From assembly GCA_017163975.1 (NCBI GenBank), contig JAFFSR010000264.1, positions 2,418,001 to 2,482,000 on the forward strand: DNA of 64,000 nucleotides. The letters are read 5' to 3'. A program made the translations under genes and the position numbers. Below the pieces are notes generated by a model. That model had not been told where the DNA came from and made no database searches. It saw nothing but the letters and a program-made list of their open reading frames with translations. Origin of the DNA: Anastatus disparis. Taxonomy: Eukaryota; Arthropoda; Insecta; Hymenoptera; Eupelmidae. This document shows, one piece after another, positions 1-10,255 of the stretch. Within the stretch, counting starts at the first letter, position 1. Every line of letters begins with the position of its first letter.

Positions 1-194
1 AGTTAAATGATAAATTATTCGATGACTGATAAATACTGGTAATCAGTATTGTGCCTGCATTGGCATTGAAAGTTCGGTCCTATATTATCATTTAAATATT
101 AAACAGATACCGAACCAGCATTGGGAATCAGTACTGGAATCACGGGCACCAGTACCGTACCAAATCCAGTCCGGAATTGCCTTCTTCCATGGGC

Positions 195-341
195 TGGGCG
201 AGCCTTGCGCGATGACGGCCTTCGGACGATATTTACATCGTGGGATAAAGCCTCGGCCGCTCGCTTCGCTCGCGCGCCTCGGCTTTATTATCCCACGATG
301 TTAATATCGTCCTCAGGTCGTAATCGCGCAAGGCTCGCCCA
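195..341. repeat. Hairpin (palindromic) MITE-like element with GC-rich apex
   Basis: Arms of about 57 bp pair with each other. The left arm begins TGGGCGAGCCTTGCGCGATG and the right arm ends in its near-exact complement, CGCGCAAGGCTCGCCCA. The apex around 252-275 is a CG-rich CTCGCTTCGCTCG stretch. It is much more GC-rich than its surroundings. The short reading frame across it is a by-product of the palindrome. No target duplication was recognised. Confidence 0.75.
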
Positions 342-589
342 AGGTACATAAATAACTATTTAGACTGTTGGAAGATTTAGCCATTAATTATACTTTATGC
401 ATATAATTTATACTATTTCGCTAAAAAGTAATACACACTTCCATACTTTGTTATGTACATCTACAATTTTGTCACTTATTGAAAAAGGAAATAGTCGAAG
501 GAAGTTATATATTTGGTATGCACCCCTGGTATTTTCGTATTTTTAGGACTTATAATAAGTGGCTTACTTTGATTATCTCCTAATAAGTA

Positions 590-1600
590 TTAGAAATTTT
601 CGATTCTTTTATTGAAATGATCTAATGTGAACCAATTATTCTTTATAAAAAATCCAATATAAAGAATAAGGTCATAGGCTACTATTCCTTCGAATAAATC
701 ATGACCTAAACATGATGGTAGTCGAGTTGAACAAACATGGTAGTTTGATAGTCGATTGAAAACTGAGTCAAACTTGATACCTTGATATTCATTCCTATTT
801 CCCATTTGATTTAAAGCTTCTTTATAAGAGTCGATTATTCTATTTTTTTTTAAATTGGCATTCACTACAATCAGAGTGGAATTCATCTCTGGTAACAGTA
901 CAAAATCTACAAAAATATTTAGCTTTGCTGAAGTTTTCAACAAAACCACCTAAGCCATGTCTTCCCAAATTATCTCCAGCTATAAATACCAGGGAGCCTT
1001 TAATAAATCTTCCATTCACATCTATGCCTTTTGATTCTAAAGTTTGTAAATCTTCTACGACTTTCCCATATACAGCATTGTGATTGAAATCTTTTTCTTT
1101 AACAAGAGCTACAAGTTTAATTGTGTTAACATGACTACGAAAAACATCTGGTATATTATCCAAATTCATCTAAATAGCTAATATCTTATGTATTTTTAGC
1201 TGCACCTATTGAATTCATTACTTCAAATGAATCTTGATAAAGTATGATTTGTAATGCATCAGCATTATTTTTGAAAAAATTATTATTTTTAAATTCTTCT
1301 CCATCAGTGAAATCTTATAATAGTCTTCATTCGCTGCAGTCAGCATCAAACTAATTACATTTTCAATTGACTTATCTTTAAAGACAGCTTTCAAAGTGTC
1401 TAGTAATGGGATATAGGCAAAAAAAGTTTTTTTTTCTTTGTTAATATCAACAAATATTAGCTCAAAATAATCGAATTTTTTTTTATAATATGTTTTTCGC
1501 CTGTGATGAGTTTTAACGATTTCATGACTAACAATCCAAGGATCAATACTAAATATTCTGTTGATAATATCATCAATTTTATCAGATTCTAAACTTTATA
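590..1600 (-). pseudogene. CACTA/EnSpm-type transposase fragment (TNP2-like), decayed
   Basis: Reading from about 1600 down to 590, the minus strand encodes the middle of an insect CACTA/EnSpm (TNP2-like) transposase in several frames. Diagnostic stretches are VMNSIGAAKN then LDNIPDVFRSHVNTIKLV, the block GDNLGRHGLGGFVENFS followed by YFCRFC, and LPSCLGHDLFEGIVAYDL. The enzyme would cut and paste its element by DDE chemistry. At least two frameshifts separate these blocks, so it is dead. No flanking terminal repeats were found. A fragment of the next part of the same kind of protein lies near 36.3-37.1 kb, also on the minus strand, but 35 kb away, so the two are separate remnants. Family assignment rests on motif order read by eye. 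Confidence 0.8.
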
Positions 1601-2507
1601 AATATATATTCCGTTCTAATTATTTTTTCAATAAATAGGTTTCAAACTTTACATGAACTCTCATGCATAAATGATAGCTTAACTATATAAGAGACATACA
1701 GCGAAGGTGTGAAATATAATGCGGTTAAGTAAAATTAATTAAAGTACGTTACATAAGAATAAATATCAACATGAAATTTAATGCTAATTTGTATAAAAAT
1801 TAATATATTTTATCGTCATTTTATTGTAAATTACATGACATTTAATGTTAAGCTACATGGTTTGTATTTTATGCACTAAAATGAAATTCATACTAGAACT
1901 GGAAGCAATTTTTAATTTCTTCATTTTAAAAATTTTAGCCCTACGAAAACATGGGAGGAAAAAAAATTATTTTTGATTTGTATTTTTACTTAAAAATTGG
2001 ATTCCTTACTAAAAAATACAACTTTTTTTCTCTCAAAAGTTTTTTTTCTAAGATATCCTTTTCGAGATATCAGCTGTTGAAAAAAATGCATTTTTTTCTC
2101 GCAAATGAGCATAACTCTTTTAAAAATAGATGTATGGTAGCTTTCAACCTCCCATTTTGAAGAGGAGTATTGTAGCTTTCACCTCTTTTTTGAATTTTTA
2201 ATCTCCGACAATTTTTGATAAAATTACACGAATTTTTAAATGGACGAAAAAAATGAAAAAAAAATGGTTTTATTTTTTATCTATGGAAAATTGATTTTTT
2301 CTTACCCCCTGGCGAAAAGTGTGCGAAATTCCCCCCCTATCTCGCCGAGAAGTAGCCCATTAAATGCTAAGCTGAGTTGCGCACTAAACTTGTGCGCCGA
2401 TTCAGAGACCGCTGGCTGGCTCACTCTGTCTCATGCAAAACTTTATTGCTACATTCACGAAGACACTTTTTTTACACGATATATCAATTTATGCATAAAA
2501 AAGCGTG
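1601..2507. other. No gene recognised; AT-rich spacer
   Basis: T-rich low-complexity sequence (1950-2150), then a more mixed stretch (2290-2500) adjoining the Harbinger insertion site. The small open frames here show no recognisable domain. Confidence 0.5.
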
Positions 2508-2510
2508 TAA

Positions 2511-2700
2511 GACCCTTTCCACATGCAGCTCATACGGAACGCACAAGGGTACTCACAACTCACACGGCACATTCAGTGTGCGTTCTGATTTTTGAATAGG
2601 ATACCCCCATCTTGACTATTACATGTTTCTTTGATGATTTGATAGTCGATGTGAGAATCGAATCTACATCATCATCTTAGTCACCGTTCTTACTCCAAAG
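2511..2700 (+). repeat. Left terminal inverted repeat of the Harbinger element
   Basis: It pairs with 9730-9919 with scattered mismatches. Shared landmarks in order are CCCTTTCCACATGCAGCTCA, CAACTCACACGGCAC, GTGCGTTCTGATTTTTGAAT and CATCTTGACTATTACAT. Similarity fades near TCATCTTAGTCA. About 190 bp is long for a Harbinger end. Confidence 0.88.
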
Positions 2701-2808
2701 CGCGTTTAAAAACCACTTTGTTTTCTTTACTCCAAAGCGCATTTAAATGCCACTTTGTTTACTAATCTTACTCCAAAGCGTGTTTAAATGTCATTTTGTT
2801 TACTAATA
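2690..2808 (+). repeat. Three subterminal tandem repeats, candidate protein-binding sites
   Basis: TTACTCCAAAGCG recurs at 2690, 2727 and 2768, each copy followed by a similar TTTAAA(T)..CCACTTTGTTT stretch. Spacing is 37 then 41 bp. They lie between the left inverted end and the transposase gene. In transposons such subterminal arrays often bind the transposase or its accessory protein; that role is inferred here. Confidence 0.7.
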
Positions 2809-2878
2809 ATAATTTGTGTTTATTTAATAATTTATTATATTTAACTTTACTTGGTTGTAATTTAAAAAGTTATTTAAC

Positions 2879-4253
2879 TTGGAAGTATTATTATTAATAT
2901 TAAATGAATCGAGAAAAATTGAAGAAAATTTTAAAACTGTTAAAAATACAACAGTATGTAATGATTATTTTAATAAATTCAAAATTGTTAAAAAGAAAAA
3001 AGTGATGAGAAGATGGTGGGTTAAACCTCATATTTTACCACAAATTAGAAGAACTTATGGTGCATACTCAATCGTATGTGAATATTTTATATTAAACAAT
3101 CACGAGGAATTTAAAGCCCAGTTTAGTATGACAGTAAATGATTTTGAATACCTTTATGAACTACTTAAAAATCATTTAAAAAAGCAGCATCGGATAAGGG
3201 AGCCCATTCATTCTGCTGTTAGACTGGCTCTTTCACTACAGTTTGTTTAATATTTTTCAGTTATCAAATTCATATTATATATATAAATTATATATTAAAT
3301 TTTCTACAAATTTGCAGGTATTTTTATCATGCAGGAAGTGTACGAGTAAATGCTTTAATGTACAGAGTTGGTATAAGTACCTATTATCAAATTATCGCTG
3401 AAACATCAAAAATTATGTCAGCGATTCTAACTCCTATTTATGTACATCTTCCTACTAGAGAGGGATGGTTACAGATAGCTTATGATTTTGAAGAAAAATG
3501 GAATTTTCCCAATTGCATTGGAGCTCTTGACGGAAAGCATGTAAGAATAAAAAAACCAACTTCTGGAGGCAGTATTTTTTTCAACTATAAAAAATTTCAC
3601 AGCATTGTACTAATGGCCATAAGCGATGCTCATTGTAGATTCACTTGGTATACAGTGGGTGATGGAGGTAAGATATGGTTATAATGATTATCATTATGAC
3701 ACTGTCTTAATATTTGTATTTTATAGGTTCGTTCAGTGATCCTAGTGTATTTAATAATAGTACTTTTTATAACAAATTATTGAATGATCAGCTTTTTATA
3801 CCTGCACCAAGACTATTGCCCAACAGCAATACAGTATCACCGTATGTGTTTGTAGGCGATGAAATATTTGGGCTAGGTACACATTTAATGAAACCTTATA
3901 ATAGAAGACTGTTACGTAGTGTAGAAGAACGCATATTTAACTATAGACTGAGTCGAGCAAGATTCACTATCGAATGTGCCTTTGGAATTTTAAGTTCAAA
4001 GTTTAAAATTTGTAATGGGCCTTTATATTTCAATCTTGATACAAATATATCTATAATAAGTGCTTGTATTTGTCTACACAACATGATTATTAGTAGAGGT
4101 CTTGGTGACCATGATGACAATGCTGAAATTGGAAGACATATTGAAGTGAACAATGGTGAAAACATTTTGGAAAGGCCAATAATTATTCGGCAACAATTGG
4201 CTCACTATTTTTCAAATGAAGGAGCTGTTCCCTGGCAAAATAATTATATTTAA
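2879..4253 (+). CDS. Harbinger (DDE_Tnp_4-type) transposase, three exons
   Basis: Exons are about 2879-3240, 3318-3667 and 3727-4253. Both introns (77 and 59 bp) have GT-AG borders and keep the frame. The N-terminal block has RRWWVKP and TYGAYSIV. The catalytic part follows: IGALDGKHVRIKKPTSGGS, FFNYKKFHSIVLMAISDAH, SDPSVF, PYVFVGDEIFGLGTHLMKPY, and ERIFNYRLSRARFTIE then LHNMI, all standard Harbinger blocks. The first Asp (ALDGKH) and the acidic residues of GDEIF are present. The usual VDIG catalytic Asp reads YTVG here, with Thr in its place, so activity is doubtful. The frame opens at a TTG; the first in-frame ATG is at 3004, just before RRWW, so the true start or an upstream exon is unresolved. 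It acts with a Myb-like partner in known Harbingers; two MADF genes lie downstream. Confidence 0.88.
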
Positions 4254-4704
4254 TATTATTTTAATATTAAATATAATTAAATAATAATAATAATTATATT
4301 TTTTGTAAGTAACAGTCAATACACTTCTATGATATTCAAATATTATAAAATATTCATGATTCTTTAATTTTTTTTAGTTATTTACGATATTTGTGTTTTA
4401 GTTTTTTCAAATTCAATGAATGGATCACATGTGATAATGACAAAAAAATATATTTATGCTTTATCTTTGATAAATTGCTTCAAATAAATCTACGTGAAAT
4501 TTTATTTTATTTATAAATAAAAATTATCTTTTTAATATATATGTAAATAAATATTTAATATATTTTAATTACTGCATGTATATAAAAAAATGTAAAGTAC
4601 AAATAGGTAACTAATATTGCTACAAGGCAGTAGTTGTAAAATATTTCATTTTTTAACAATCCTAATAAATTTTTATAAATATAAATATTTTTATTTATGT
4701 TTAA

Positions 4705-5219
4705 GGTAGTACTATCGTTAAGGGATTGACGGTTCAGAAAAATCTGAGATTGGGCACATAAGTAGATTTTAATTCAAATAAAGCACAGTTAAATTTTGGT
4801 TAACTTTCAGAGCATGAGAAAAAAATTATAAGCATTTTAATTTTCATCTTTTAACACGCGCTTTATATCTATATATAGTGTATATATAGCTATACACGAG
4901 CGTGCATTGAGTCTAAGATGTTTATATCGTTTCAAACTCGATACTGAAAAATTTATTCTTTAGTTCTTTAATTAATTACGTATTAAATTTGATGAAATTT
5001 TGAACCATCAGTAGCTTATAATCAAAAGTTTAAAAAGAATTTCTGTGTGGTTACCATAAGAGCGCGTGTTAAAAATGTGAAAATTAAAATGTTTGTCATT
5101 TTACTCTCATGCTCCAAAAGTTTACCAAAATTTAACTACATCTTATTTTAACTTAAATCTACTTATATACCTAATTTCAGATTTTTCTGAACCGTCAATC
5201 CCTTAACGATAGTACTACC
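4705..5219. mobile_element. MITE with TTAA target duplication, nested in the Harbinger
   Basis: TTAA lies at 4701-4704 and 5220-5223. Between them are inverted arms of about 170-190 bp that begin GGTAGTACTATCGTTAAGGG and end with the complement. A middle of about 170 bp joins them. There is no coding capacity. TTAA duplications point to a piggyBac- or Kolobok-type parent, undecided. It lies between the transposase and the first MADF gene. Confidence 0.85.
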
Positions 5220-5223
5220 TTAA

Positions 5224-5771
5224 GTTTTATTACAAATTTATTTATTCAAGTTGCAGAGATCATACATATTTCAGATCCAGCCTTTGCTGTCACACATTAC
5301 AAAATAATATAAGAACTGTCCAATCAACTGATTTTATAATTTTACTTGAATTAAACTCCATTAACTGCACTTTATCTGATTTTTCAAAAAATATTAAAAT
5401 TTAATCATATTTTAGCTGATGTTACATCCTTTCTATCATTTAATTTTACATTTTTTTGCTTACATTTATTTTTCTTAATCAGTGATATTTTTTTATGATC
5501 TTGTGAAAAATTTTTGTAATTGTTTTGTTGTTATTTACAAAAATTATAGAGTTATTTTTTCTTTAGTAATATAAAAGCGTTTTGTTCAATAAAATTTTTG
5601 CAATTTTATTTTATATTTAAACTTAATTGCAAATTTATTTGAAACAGTAAGAAAATTATTGAATAGAGATCATATATGTACTCAAGATGAGATCATCTAT
5701 ATATTTAAGATTTAGCCTTTGCTAATATAAATTACAAACTATTCTTCACAAGAATTTTTTTTCAATTATTG
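5224..5771. other. AT-rich spacer inside the Harbinger, no gene seen
   Basis: Runs of A/T with no recognisable coding or structured repeat. It contains the 3' flank of the minus-strand MADF gene. Confidence 0.5.
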
Positions 5772-6612
5772 CTAACAAGCATGCATAAAATTATCAATAA
5801 TGTTTAAAATTCCATCTGTACATTCAAGTAAATATTCTTGTGGGATGTAAAGTAAACTCTGTTGAATTGCTGAGAAATATCCATCTTCCGCTGGTTCATC
5901 CTCTGACTGCAATACATCTTGAATGCCCTTCATTGCATCTTTCATAATTTCAGCACTTTTTCTTTCAATTTCATTTTGATATTTTTTTTTCTCTATATAA
6001 GTTTTACTTACTGATGGAACAATATTCATATCATGCTCCCTTTTTGCAGAACTATCTCTATTTACAGATTTAGCGTGTGAAATTGATGCAATAACATCAT
6101 CATATGTTAAATCTTCATCATTATCATTCAAATTGTCATCAATCACAGAATTATCAGCTTTGGAAAACGTTTCTAAAGCCTGATTCAAATGTGGTCTCAA
6201 AAATAGTAAATCCTCTGCTAAATAGTAGCTTTTAACATTATTACCATTAACATATCTTACAAAGCACTTTCTCACATTTTCCCAGCGTTTCTTTACATCT
6301 TCACCTAGAATTAAAAATTCAATATTAATATCATGTATATATTCGAATATAAACGAGTAAATGATTTGTTTTCAAGTATACAAAATTAATTATGTGTATA
6401 AAAAATAATGTTATAATTATAAAAAATATATTACTAGATAAATTTATTTCCAATTTTTGTTGTATTTCATGCGATATAATTTGGAAAGCTTTTTCTCTTT
6501 CTTTGAAATTACCATAGCCTAAATGTTTTTTATCATATAAGCATGGATGAATTTTCACAAATTTACAGATTTCTTTACTAATATCAGCATTAGAGACGAT
6601 GCATTTTGCCAT
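5772..6612 (-). CDS. MADF-domain (Myb/SANT-like) protein A of the Harbinger
   Basis: Exon 1 is 6612-6435 and exon 2 is 6304-5772. The GT-AG intron of 130 bp joins the frame exactly, giving about 236 aa. The first ~90 residues form a MADF fold: ICKFVKIHPCLYDKKHLGYG, then KEREKAFQIISHEI, then EDVKKRWENVRKCFVRY, with the usual spaced aromatic residues (the last is Trp). MADF is a Myb/SANT relative that binds DNA. The middle is acidic (DDNLNDNDEDLTYDD). The C-terminus ends in a leucine-rich helix. There is no BESS motif I can see. It sits head-to-head with a second MADF gene 178 bp away and downstream of a Harbinger transposase, so it is probably the transposase's DNA-binding partner. No stop or frameshift interrupts it. 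Confidence 0.83.
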
Positions 6613-6790
6613 TGTATTACTATTGTCGTGATGAAATTACAATAAGTCAAACGTAACAACAGATATACAATAAAAACATCTGATAAATGATCGATTGGCA
6701 ATTGTTAAATAGTAAATAATCTTGCTTGCAAGCGTGCAAGAAGTTTCATTACTATTGCAGAAATACGCAAACGATAATATTTAGAGCACC
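6613..6790. promoter_or_regulatory. Shared divergent promoter of the two MADF genes
   Basis: A 178-bp gap separates two start codons facing outward. The minus-strand gene starts at 6612 and the plus-strand gene at 6791. It contains GCTTGCAAGCGTGCAAG and AT-rich stretches, but no classic TATA box that I can assign. Promoter function follows from the arrangement, not from a motif. Confidence 0.55.
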
Positions 6791-7517
6791 ATGAGTGTAA
6801 ATGATCCCAAAATAGACGAAATTATCATAAGTATGATAAAAGGAAATAATATCATATATGATAAAAGTTTGGAAAGATATCATACAGAATACCGTAAAGA
6901 ACGCTTAGAATGTTGGGAAGCAATATCCCAAGCAATTTTCCAAATATACGAAGTGCACATGTCAGGTAATATAAAAATAATAATAAATGATAATAATAAA
7001 TGATAATAATAATTACAATAATAATGAAAAATATATTTTTACAGAAAAAGATATAGAAAATCGATGGTCGTATTTAATGAGAAAGTTCAAAGAAGAGAGT
7101 GCAAAATCAAAAACATATAATCGTTCTGGATCAGAAAGGCAAAAAGAAAATACGTGGATATTTTTTGATGACATGGTATGGTTGCAGCCATATATTGAAC
7201 ACTTTCCGCAAGTGAGCAGTGACAATTTTAATGAAGATACAAGTAATTACACCACAGAAAATAAATTTCGAAAAAAAAGAAAAGCTCAAGATGATATGTT
7301 GGAATGGAAAGCATTGATAGATGAAAATTCTAAGGTACTAAAAAATATTGAAGAGGTAGTTAATAAGCCTAATATAAATGAAAATAACAAAGCCATTAAT
7401 AATTTTATGGCCATAATAAAAAATGGATTTAATTTAGTTCCAGAAAAACAAAAATATACATGTTGCAGACAAATTATATCCTATGTACATAAATTTAAAA
7501 TAAATAAAAATTTGTAG
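6791..7517 (+). CDS. MADF-domain (Myb/SANT-like) protein B of the Harbinger
   Basis: Exon 1 is 6791-6965 and exon 2 is 7045-7517, with a 79-bp GT-AG intron and about 215 aa. The intron falls at the equivalent point of the MADF domain as in the neighbouring gene A (after HMS / LSS, before EKD / EDV), which suggests common ancestry. MADF features are IISMIKGNNIIYDKSLERYH, ERLECWEAISQAIF and DIENRWSYLMRKFKEE, then WIFFDDMVWLQPYIEH. A basic patch KFRKKRKAQDD follows, a possible nuclear signal, and then an Asn/Lys-rich C-terminal helix. Overall the protein is quite different from gene A, so the two are old paralogues rather than a recent duplication. The likely role is binding transposon ends or recruiting the transposase. 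The frame is uninterrupted. Confidence 0.83.
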
Positions 7518-7859
7518 TTAATTTACATAATTTAGTATATCTACTTGTCATTACAAATGTAAAAAATTCAAAATAAATAAAAATATTTCATAAATTACTT
7601 TTCAATCATTTTTTTATACCTAAATAAATGAAGAAATTTTTAATATATAGTAAATTATGTATAATTATTAATATAATTATTATCATTATTATTTTCATAT
7701 TATCATTCATGTTCAGAGCAGTATAATCAATTTTGTAAAATAAAACAGTCACTTTTTTTATGGTTTATTACTGGGACTTCAATTGTTTTTAAACATTACT
7801 TTTTTTTTATAAAAATTGAAAATATACCTCTAATTAATTTAGTTATTTATATCAAGAAA
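7518..7859. other. AT-rich spacer inside the Harbinger
   Basis: 3' flank of MADF gene B and 5' flank of the next ORF. AATAAA-like sequences occur near 7573 (AAATAAATAAAAATA), consistent with a polyadenylation region. Nothing else is recognised. Confidence 0.45.
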
Positions 7860-8444
7860 ATGGCCACATATTCTATAATAAAAAAATTATTTGAATCAGA
7901 GACTTTTAAAGATAAAAGATTGAACGAGAAAATGAAATTTACTTTAACTTATATTCTAAAAACAGACAGTGCAAGATTTCTGAAAATAGCTTTCCGCACT
8001 TTGGAAATAGACATGGGAAGTAACTATTCAGCAAAATTGATCTTATGGTTCTCCAAAAATCATCATGGTATCATACAAGTTTTTGATGATCAAGTGAATT
8101 ATATAAGAAATTTAGAAAAACTTTTACGTGTTATGAAAAACAATAACTTTCAAATACTTGGAACCATAGAAGACAACAATGAAGAAAGTAATAATGCTTC
8201 ATTAAATAAATGGAGCTTATTACGTAATGATTCATATAGGAGTTTATGGCCAGAAAATGCCAATCCTATAAATGTGCCTCTTAGAACCTTAATGAACTCT
8301 TTGCGAGAAATCAGAAAACCTTATCCTCATGTGATTACGGTAAAAGAAATTGAAGAAGAATGGAGCAAAGCTGCGAAAGCAAGTGTAAATATTTGGGAAG
8401 AATTACAACAAAATTTACAGAGGATAATTGATCGTCAAAACTAA
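7860..8444 (+). CDS. Unrecognised 194-aa protein carried by the Harbinger
   Basis: A single uninterrupted frame begins with ATG after AAGAAA. I do not recognise a domain. The first ~100 residues look helical (SIIKKLFESETFKDKRLNEK, then ARFLKIAFRTLEIDMG). An acidic Asn-rich linker follows (IEDNNEESNNAS). A C-terminal part contains IRKPYPHVITVKEIEEEWSK and an amphipathic end (LQQNLQRIIDRQN). No signal peptide or membrane segment is seen. It lies in the same orientation as the transposase, between MADF gene B and the right inverted end. Its intact state in otherwise stop-rich DNA argues that it is, or recently was, translated. It could be a third transposon function or a captured host gene. Confidence that it is coding is moderate. 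Confidence 0.6.
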   Translation: MATYSIIKKLFESETFKDKRLNEKMKFTLTYILKTDSARFLKIAFRTLEIDMGSNYSAKLILWFSKNHHGIIQVFDDQVNYIRNLEKLLRVMKNNNFQILGTIEDNNEESNNASLNKWSLLRNDSYRSLWPENANPINVPLRTLMNSLREIRKPYPHVITVKEIEEEWSKAAKASVNIWEELQQNLQRIIDRQN

Positions 8445-9033
8445 CTTGAATCTCAATGCAATAATAATAGTGAGTACAATGGTGAATAGTTATATTATAA
8501 ACACTTGACTTTATAGCATAATCACGATTATGATTCTATTATTTTAGAAATGCTGTAACAAACCTGTTTCCTATTTCCAACTCTTTTACTGTACATGCAC
8601 TATTGAGTATTGTTGTTAATAAAGGCTTTGGTCGATTTCAAGGTGTTAGCATGGAAAATTCGTTGAGCTATCCCATACACCAGGTCAAGGGATGGTAACT
8701 TCCTTTTCATTGATCACCAAATGTGAAAGACTTTTCTCCACATCAATTTCTGACTCACTCTGCATATCATATTTAAAATTTTGTTAAACATAAATTCTTC
8801 AAAATAAATATTTCATTTTTACAATAACATAATATGAATTTTTATTTACAGAAAAGTCAAAAGATTATAATCTTGATAAATTTAAAAACTGAATTTTCAT
8901 AATTCTTTCATAGTATAAGGTTAGATTTTAAGATTAAAAATACAATACATACCTTGCTAAGATCATTTTGAAGGCGAGGTCTATTTGATTCAGTAATTTA
9001 TGCTACTTTACATGATTTTGTTCCCGATCTCCA
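8445..9033. other. Non-coding 3' part of the Harbinger
   Basis: No gene or clear repeat is seen between the fourth ORF and the nested MITE. Confidence 0.45.
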
Positions 9034-9394
9034 CACTGAGAGAAATTTGGCTATCCTACATTGACAACAAATATCACTCGTAGATTGCGAACTATATTAT
9101 AACCTTAAATTGGATTAATGAATACATTCTATTTTCAAAATGAGAATCTCACAGTAGAGGTAAACATTGCATCGTCTCATTTCAACGATGTCAATGTTTC
9201 GTTGACATCGTTGAAATGAGATGATGCAATGTTCACTTTTGTTTTGACTTCGCTCGGCTAGAAACAAAGTTTGTTAACGGGCTAATATGCAGATGTTAAT
9301 CTATCGTTCACATCGCGTGAATATAACGTATTTTCTTTTGGAATCTACGAAGGATATTTCATGTCAATGTAGTATAGCCAAATTTCTCTCCGTG
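9034..9394. mobile_element. MITE with ~32-bp inverted ends and internal hairpin
   Basis: The left end reads CACTGAGAGAAATTTGGCTA and the right end is the near-complement, finishing TCTCTCCGTG. Pairing extends through CTACATTGACA. CA on both sides may be a 2-bp target duplication. A second, independent palindrome lies inside (about 9157-9234, arms around ACATTGCATC-TCATTTCAACGATG), followed by a CTTCGCTCGGCT motif. No coding capacity. It is inserted in the Harbinger's right arm. Confidence 0.75.
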
Positions 9395-9729
9395 CAGCAA
9401 TAACTTCAGAACAAAAATGATTCAATATTATAAACTATTGAATAATTCCAAATACTGAATAAAGCGAGTGATTTCAAGGAACATATAAACTTGAATCTTG
9501 CACACAAGTTTATCTTTGCTTCCAATGATAAATTTGAATATTTTTAAAACAAGAATGTAAGCCTTGTCTGCCGTTTCATTAATTAGCTTTTGAACTAATT
9601 TCCTTATTTATATTTGTCTTAGAGAGGAAAAACATTAAGTCAATAAATCTTTTACTGGATTATTGATACTAAACACTCCAATAGAATGAGAAAATAATAT
9701 TCTTTTTCACACCGGAATAATCGCGCACA

Positions 9730-9919
9730 TTTTGGAATAAGAACGTTGACTAAGATGATCACATAGATGCGATCCTATCATCGACTATCGATTCATCAAA
9801 AAAATATGTAATAGTCAAGATGGGCGTACCCTATTCAAAAATCAGAACGCACACGGATTGTGCCGTGTGAGTTGTGAATACCCTTGTGTGTTCCGTGTGA
9901 GCTGCATGTGGAAAGGGCC
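9730..9919 (-). repeat. Right terminal inverted repeat of the Harbinger element
   Basis: It is the complement of 2511-2700. The end GTGGAAAGGGCC abuts the TAA duplication at 9920-9922. The inward part lacks the three ACTCCAAAG repeats of the left side, keeping only one diverged copy. Confidence 0.87.
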
Positions 9920-10255
9920 TAATATAAATTTTTCTAATTTCGTTCTCGGCGGCTGATTGACACAAGCATCACTGTGTACGATGTACATGCTTTGTTCACA
10001 AACACATTGAAACGACCTCGTCGCTAAATAGCATCGTAATGATAGCATAAGGACAGCGGAGTTAAATAAAATTTAAAAAAAAATAATAGTATTTATTATT
10101 TAAATTTCACGTGCACTTTTTAAATTTTATCAAATATAATATTTCTACACAAATTCATTTTGTAATCTTCCATTTAGATTACAAAATATTCAAATAGAAT
10201 TAAGGTTAAGATATGCCGAAAAGAAAAGAAATCACCATGTGTACATATAGATATA

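Larger units (their letters stand above)
2511..9919. mobile_element. PIF/Harbinger transposon, 7.4 kb, four genes
   Basis: The left end starts GACCCTTTCCACATGCAGCT at 2511 and the right end is its near-complement, finishing GTGGAAAGGGCC at 9919. Both sides carry TAA (2508-2510 and 9920-9922), the 3-bp duplication typical of PIF/Harbinger. The inverted ends stay similar for about 190 bp. Inside are a Harbinger transposase (about 2879-4253), a minus-strand MADF gene (5772-6612), a plus-strand MADF gene (6791-7517) and an unrecognised ORF (7860-8444). Two unrelated MITEs have inserted at 4705-5219 and 9034-9394, so the original was about 6.5 kb. The termini, duplication and transposase agree, so the boundaries are well supported. 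That all four genes belong to the element is inferred from their position. Confidence 0.9.
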
